Shown here: positions 61,001-64,000 of the stretch, in pieces
Position numbering within the stretch: the first letter of the stretch is position 1
Layout of the letters: the number at the start of each line of letters is the position of its first letter
Origin: Allodiplogaster sudhausi
Lineage: Eukaryota; Nematoda; Chromadorea; Rhabditida; Diplogasteridae
Length of the DNA: 64,000 bases
NCBI GenBank assembly: GCA_945643635.1
Contig: CALZFC010000009.1
Location: forward strand, 2,336,001 to 2,400,000
Direction of reading: 5' to 3'
Program-made: the position numbers and the translations under genes
The notes under the pieces: model-generated
What the model saw: the letters and a program-made list of their open reading frames with translations, nothing else
The model's database searches: none
Told to the model about the DNA's origin: nothing

Positions 61001-62435
61001 TGAATGCAACGACGGCGAAATCGGCTATTATCCCCCTTCCATCCAAAGTTTCCTCCGCCGCGCGCTCCAATGATAGAGATAAAGAATAGAAGAGAGAGAG
61101 AGAGAGAGAAAAAGTAAATGCGAGAGAACGAGAGAAAGAGAGCGCAAATCGGCCATTCTAATGTGTAGCTTTCCTCATTGTTTCACTCATATTAGGCGAC
61201 TCCGACTGGCATGGCTATTGATATTCCCCCCTTTTATCTCCCGTTTGCCTTCTGTCTCCTTTCTCTCATTTTTGGCTTCTTAGTTGATCAAATCTGCATC
61301 TGAATGTAATCTCAACGTCGCAGTGTCTTTGTGGGGGATTGTCATCTAAGCAGGCAGCAATGCAATCTGCGCGAGTCCGTATATGTGTATGAGCCACATT
61401 GAAGACTAACTTTGTATTCCCCCCAACTCTGATATGCGAGTGGCTGCTGCCGCTCTGCTTGGTAGTCTTCACTGTTCCACGGGGCTATTCAGCTGCTCTT
61501 TTCAGAATGCACAACTCTCTTAATTCAATCACACTTGTGCACTACAATTTTCTGGGTGAAAAGTGACGCCAAAGAACAGAAATACTTGCGCGATTGTTGT
61601 CTTTGTCCACTCTGCTTTACGAACTGCGTCAAAATCTCATTCGCGTGGTGCCATTTCCGGTCTCAGATCTTCAGTACATTTTGCATCGATATGGAAGTTG
61701 CATAGAGATGGAGAAGACAAGGACCTCTCGATAGTACTGGTGGATGACTGGGAGCCTACCAGTGCTATTCCTTCCGGAAGCATCACTCTATCTCTCTCCC
61801 CCCCCCAGACTCCCTCTATGGGACCACCATTCTGGCTCTAACTCTTCCCTACATTTGCCACTCTACCTCCGCTTCCGATTATGATGAGCCAAGACATGGG
61901 AGATAGCGTGCCTCCCCGCTACGGTAGCAAAGAGCTATTCGCCCACAGCTTTCAACGACAGTGGAATAGGCAAAGAGAAGAGAAGAGAAGAGCAGCAGAT
62001 GAGCTGTGGCTGGTGGCCTTCTCTGTCAAGAGATATAGACTCTCGTGTACCCAGGCCATTTCGGGGGTGGAGCTTCCTTCGAAGGCAAATGGGGACAGTG
62101 TAGATGGATGTTGGGGCTATAGAAAGACAGAGGTGAGCAGCATGCCTAGCACAGCTGCCTCTTCTTGTTGCATTTGGCATTGGAGAATGCATTGATGTAG
62201 CTCGTTCTCCTCCTCTGATTATCCCTTGTCTCACTCTCCTCATGCTGCTGCTCCTATGCCAGCTGATTAGCTGACAGCTTCTCTCCTCTCCATTGTACTG
62301 CGACTTCTCATTCACCTGCCGCAGCTTCTTGCTCGTACTTCCAATGCCGTGCACTTTAACATGCCTGAATCTTTGTTGTGTTTGCTCTAATCCGCCTCCT
62401 CCTCCTCCTTCTCCTCAGTTCTCCTCTCCATTTGC

Positions 62436-62438
62436 AGT
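62436..62438 (+). promoter_or_regulatory. 3' splice site one base before a start codon (possible spliced-leader acceptor)
   Basis: A CT-rich tract ends in TTTGCAG, then T, then the ATG at 62439. With no coding sequence upstream this fits a spliced-leader or 5' UTR intron acceptor. Confidence 0.45.
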
Positions 62439-63850
62439 ATGTCGAGTCGCCGGAAGACTGTGCCGATTCGCTTAGCCGCCGACTCGCCCTCCCAAGCAGC
62501 AGTTAAGAGAGGAGCCTCCGCCTCCCGAGTCGACTCCGCCGCCATGGATGTCGACTCCTATCTTCTGCTCCTCCATGACTCTGCTCTCGATGATCTCAAG
62601 CCGCCTTCCGTCTTCACCGACTCGGTCAGAGACGCATTCACAATGGACTCTCTCTCTCAAGCCACGCCTACTAGTGATATCTTTATTTAAATCACGCATC
62701 AGCGCCCCCTCAGCTCATTGTTAATGGCACCCGCCTACTGTAGGGAGTGAAAACGGACTTAATATTGACCGATTTTGTGAAGTGTAGGCTGTAGCTAAGC
62801 TAGAGATGTTAGCTTGCTTCTAGACAGGTAGACTGAAGTCGCATTCTTCCTTGGCTTTCCCTCCGTCGGCTCTCCTTCTACAAGCCGCTCGCGCTCACTC
62901 ATATACACAATGCATTTCATTAGCCAAACGAGAAGGGAGAGCTTTCTCTCGGAAGGTAGGCAGAGACGCCGGCTAAGTCCGACTTATCAAGCGATTTCTT
63001 ACGTCTTTGGAGGCGCCCTCCTCTTCTTCTCCTCTTCATGCCATAATGGATTGACTTGTATCTCTTCTTACGTGTCTTGTCTTGCGCCAGCTTCCTTCTT
63101 CTGCCATTGCACATATCCTCCGGCTGTACAACAACAGCAGAGATCGCCTCGGCAGTCAGCACGGGGCCCGTGTTGCAAGTGCCTAATTCACACTGATATC
63201 TTGACAAAATAGCGATATTGACAGAATATGTTGTGATCAGGATTTAGAAAGATCGAATGACATAAAGGGAAAGAAGGAAAAAGAAAGATAGAGAAAGAGA
63301 TTGAGGGAGTGAGAGAGTAGGAAAGGGAAAATGAACGTAGTGGATGTGCGAGAGTTCTGCGATATTTATAGCATTGAAAAGAATGCCGCCGCTTCGCAGA
63401 TAGGTCGCTTGGCGTGGCATCCGAGTCTGAAACTAAAAAGGAACGCGCCGCTGGGGCGCACACTTCTAGAAGCAGCTGCGTTCCGTGCAAGTACAGTTAT
63501 AAATGTATACGCAAATTCATGATAGGAAGTGAGGAGAGAGAAAAGAAGAAGAATGTGAGAGAAGGAAGAGGAAGTGGAGTGCGGAGGAGAGGAAGAGGAT
63601 AAAAAGGAGAGGGAGGCAGAAAGAGAAGCAAATATGCTAGCGATGAGAGAGAAAGTGTGAGAGAGAGAGAAAGAGAGATATGGAGGGTGTGAAGGCGATG
63701 TCGAGAGGGAAGAAATGGTGGGAATGAAAAAACTTGGATATTTCAGGAGCAGACAAGCGGTCAGATGGCCTCTCCGCTCTCGAGTTCTTCACCTCCTGGA
63801 ATGAATTCATGTGCTAAGAGTAGCTGCAGCACTGCTTCCGACCATACCAG
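62439..63850 (+). CDS. 5' exons of an unidentified gene that probably continues past the window
   Basis: A first coding exon starts at the ATG at 62439-62441 with SSRRKTVPIRLA, then Ser/Ala-rich text, then the acidic-hydrophobic segment DSYLLLLHDSALDDLKPP. It has the GC-rich third positions of real genes here. It reads to a TAA at 62688-62690, but a possible donor (ACTA followed by GTGATA) lies just before. A second exon-like piece, 63747-63850, has a good TTTCAG acceptor and an AG/GTAGAT donor. It is open in a single frame with Ser-rich text (SPLSSSSPPGMNSCAKSSCS). The two do not join directly in phase, so an intermediate exon is missing, or they belong to separate genes. No domain was recognised. 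The basic N-terminus and Ser-rich low complexity would suit a nuclear regulatory protein, but that is only a guess. Confidence 0.4.
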
Positions 63851-64000
63851 GTAGATATCACTTCTCACAAATCTCATCAACATTTTCATTGATCAACGAA
63901 TTTAAAATAAGTAAACAATACAAGACAGTCAAGTATTTTTATTAGGATTATTGATTTAAAAACCTCAAAACTCCGCTAGGGCGCGTTCCATCCTGTTTGG

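Larger units (their letters stand above)
50670..62438. other. Gene-poor right spacer, about 11.8 kb
   Basis: Mostly CT-biased and AT-rich sequence with (CT)n at about 51555-51587 and 55057-55083, and purine blocks near 55985-56080 and 61090-61115. Many 60-150 codon frames occur, but none shows splice-consistent continuation, a recognised motif or the codon bias of the confirmed genes. The purine/pyrimidine strand bias switches several times. No gene is called. Very diverged or non-coding genes would be missed by eye. Confidence 0.4.

Noticed and set aside
1..64000. CRISPR arrays, prokaryotic operons, insertion sequences, phage genes
   Set aside because: The window is intron-containing animal nuclear DNA. 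The regularly spaced repeats seen are microsatellites or short tandem duplications.

Overview
This is a 64 kb piece of an intron-rich eukaryotic (animal) nuclear genome, most likely a nematode. The main reason is the protein disulfide isomerase gene at 35954-39147. Its deduced protein closely follows my recollection of nematode PDI-2 and ends in the HTEL retrieval signal. Three genes also have a 3' splice site 1-3 bases before the start codon with no coding exon upstream, as expected for spliced-leader addition. Exons are rich in G/C at third codon positions, and introns range from about 40 bp to 1.5 kb. Introns and spacers are loaded with long (GA)n/(CT)n tracts. Species cannot be named from sequence alone. 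Exon models were built by hand from splice signals, reading-frame phase and remembered family motifs. Boundaries may be off by a base or two.

Layout from left to right. 2722-10134 (-) is an unkempt-type protein with six CCCH zinc fingers. 12570-13796 (-) is a partial model of a coiled-coil gene. 16040-16405 (-) is a small Ser/Pro/Arg-rich ORF. 18691-22859 (-) is an epsilon-type diacylglycerol kinase. 24091-26402 (+) is kynurenine 3-monooxygenase, flanked by two direct copies of a dispersed repeat. 28492-29416 (+) is RhoGDI, convergent with a TOM1-type VHS/GAT sorting adaptor at 30392-34297 (-). That adaptor is divergent from PDI at 35954-39147 (+). 42534-46514 (+) is a vesicular monoamine transporter. 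47953-49741 (+) is a guanidino-group hydrolase of the DDAH / arginine-dihydrolase superfamily. 50071-50669 (+) is a small secreted Cys-rich, Kunitz-like protein. The right end, 50670-62438, shows no convincing gene. From 62439 (+) a further gene starts and appears to run off the window.

The genes look like an ordinary mixed neighbourhood and not one pathway: RNA binding (unk), lipid signalling (DGKE), tryptophan catabolism (KMO), Rho regulation, endosomal sorting, ER folding, monoamine loading and arginine-derivative metabolism. The points most worth following are four. First, the guanidino hydrolase carries INPWM / FAANAA / GAGD / KCC motifs, closer to microbial arginine-dihydrolase-like proteins than to vertebrate DDAH. 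Second, three introns appear to start with GC. Third, the PDI promoter has a perfect CCAAT-N9-CCACG element. Fourth, there are the repeats around KMO and a fold-back element near 40.2-40.6 kb.
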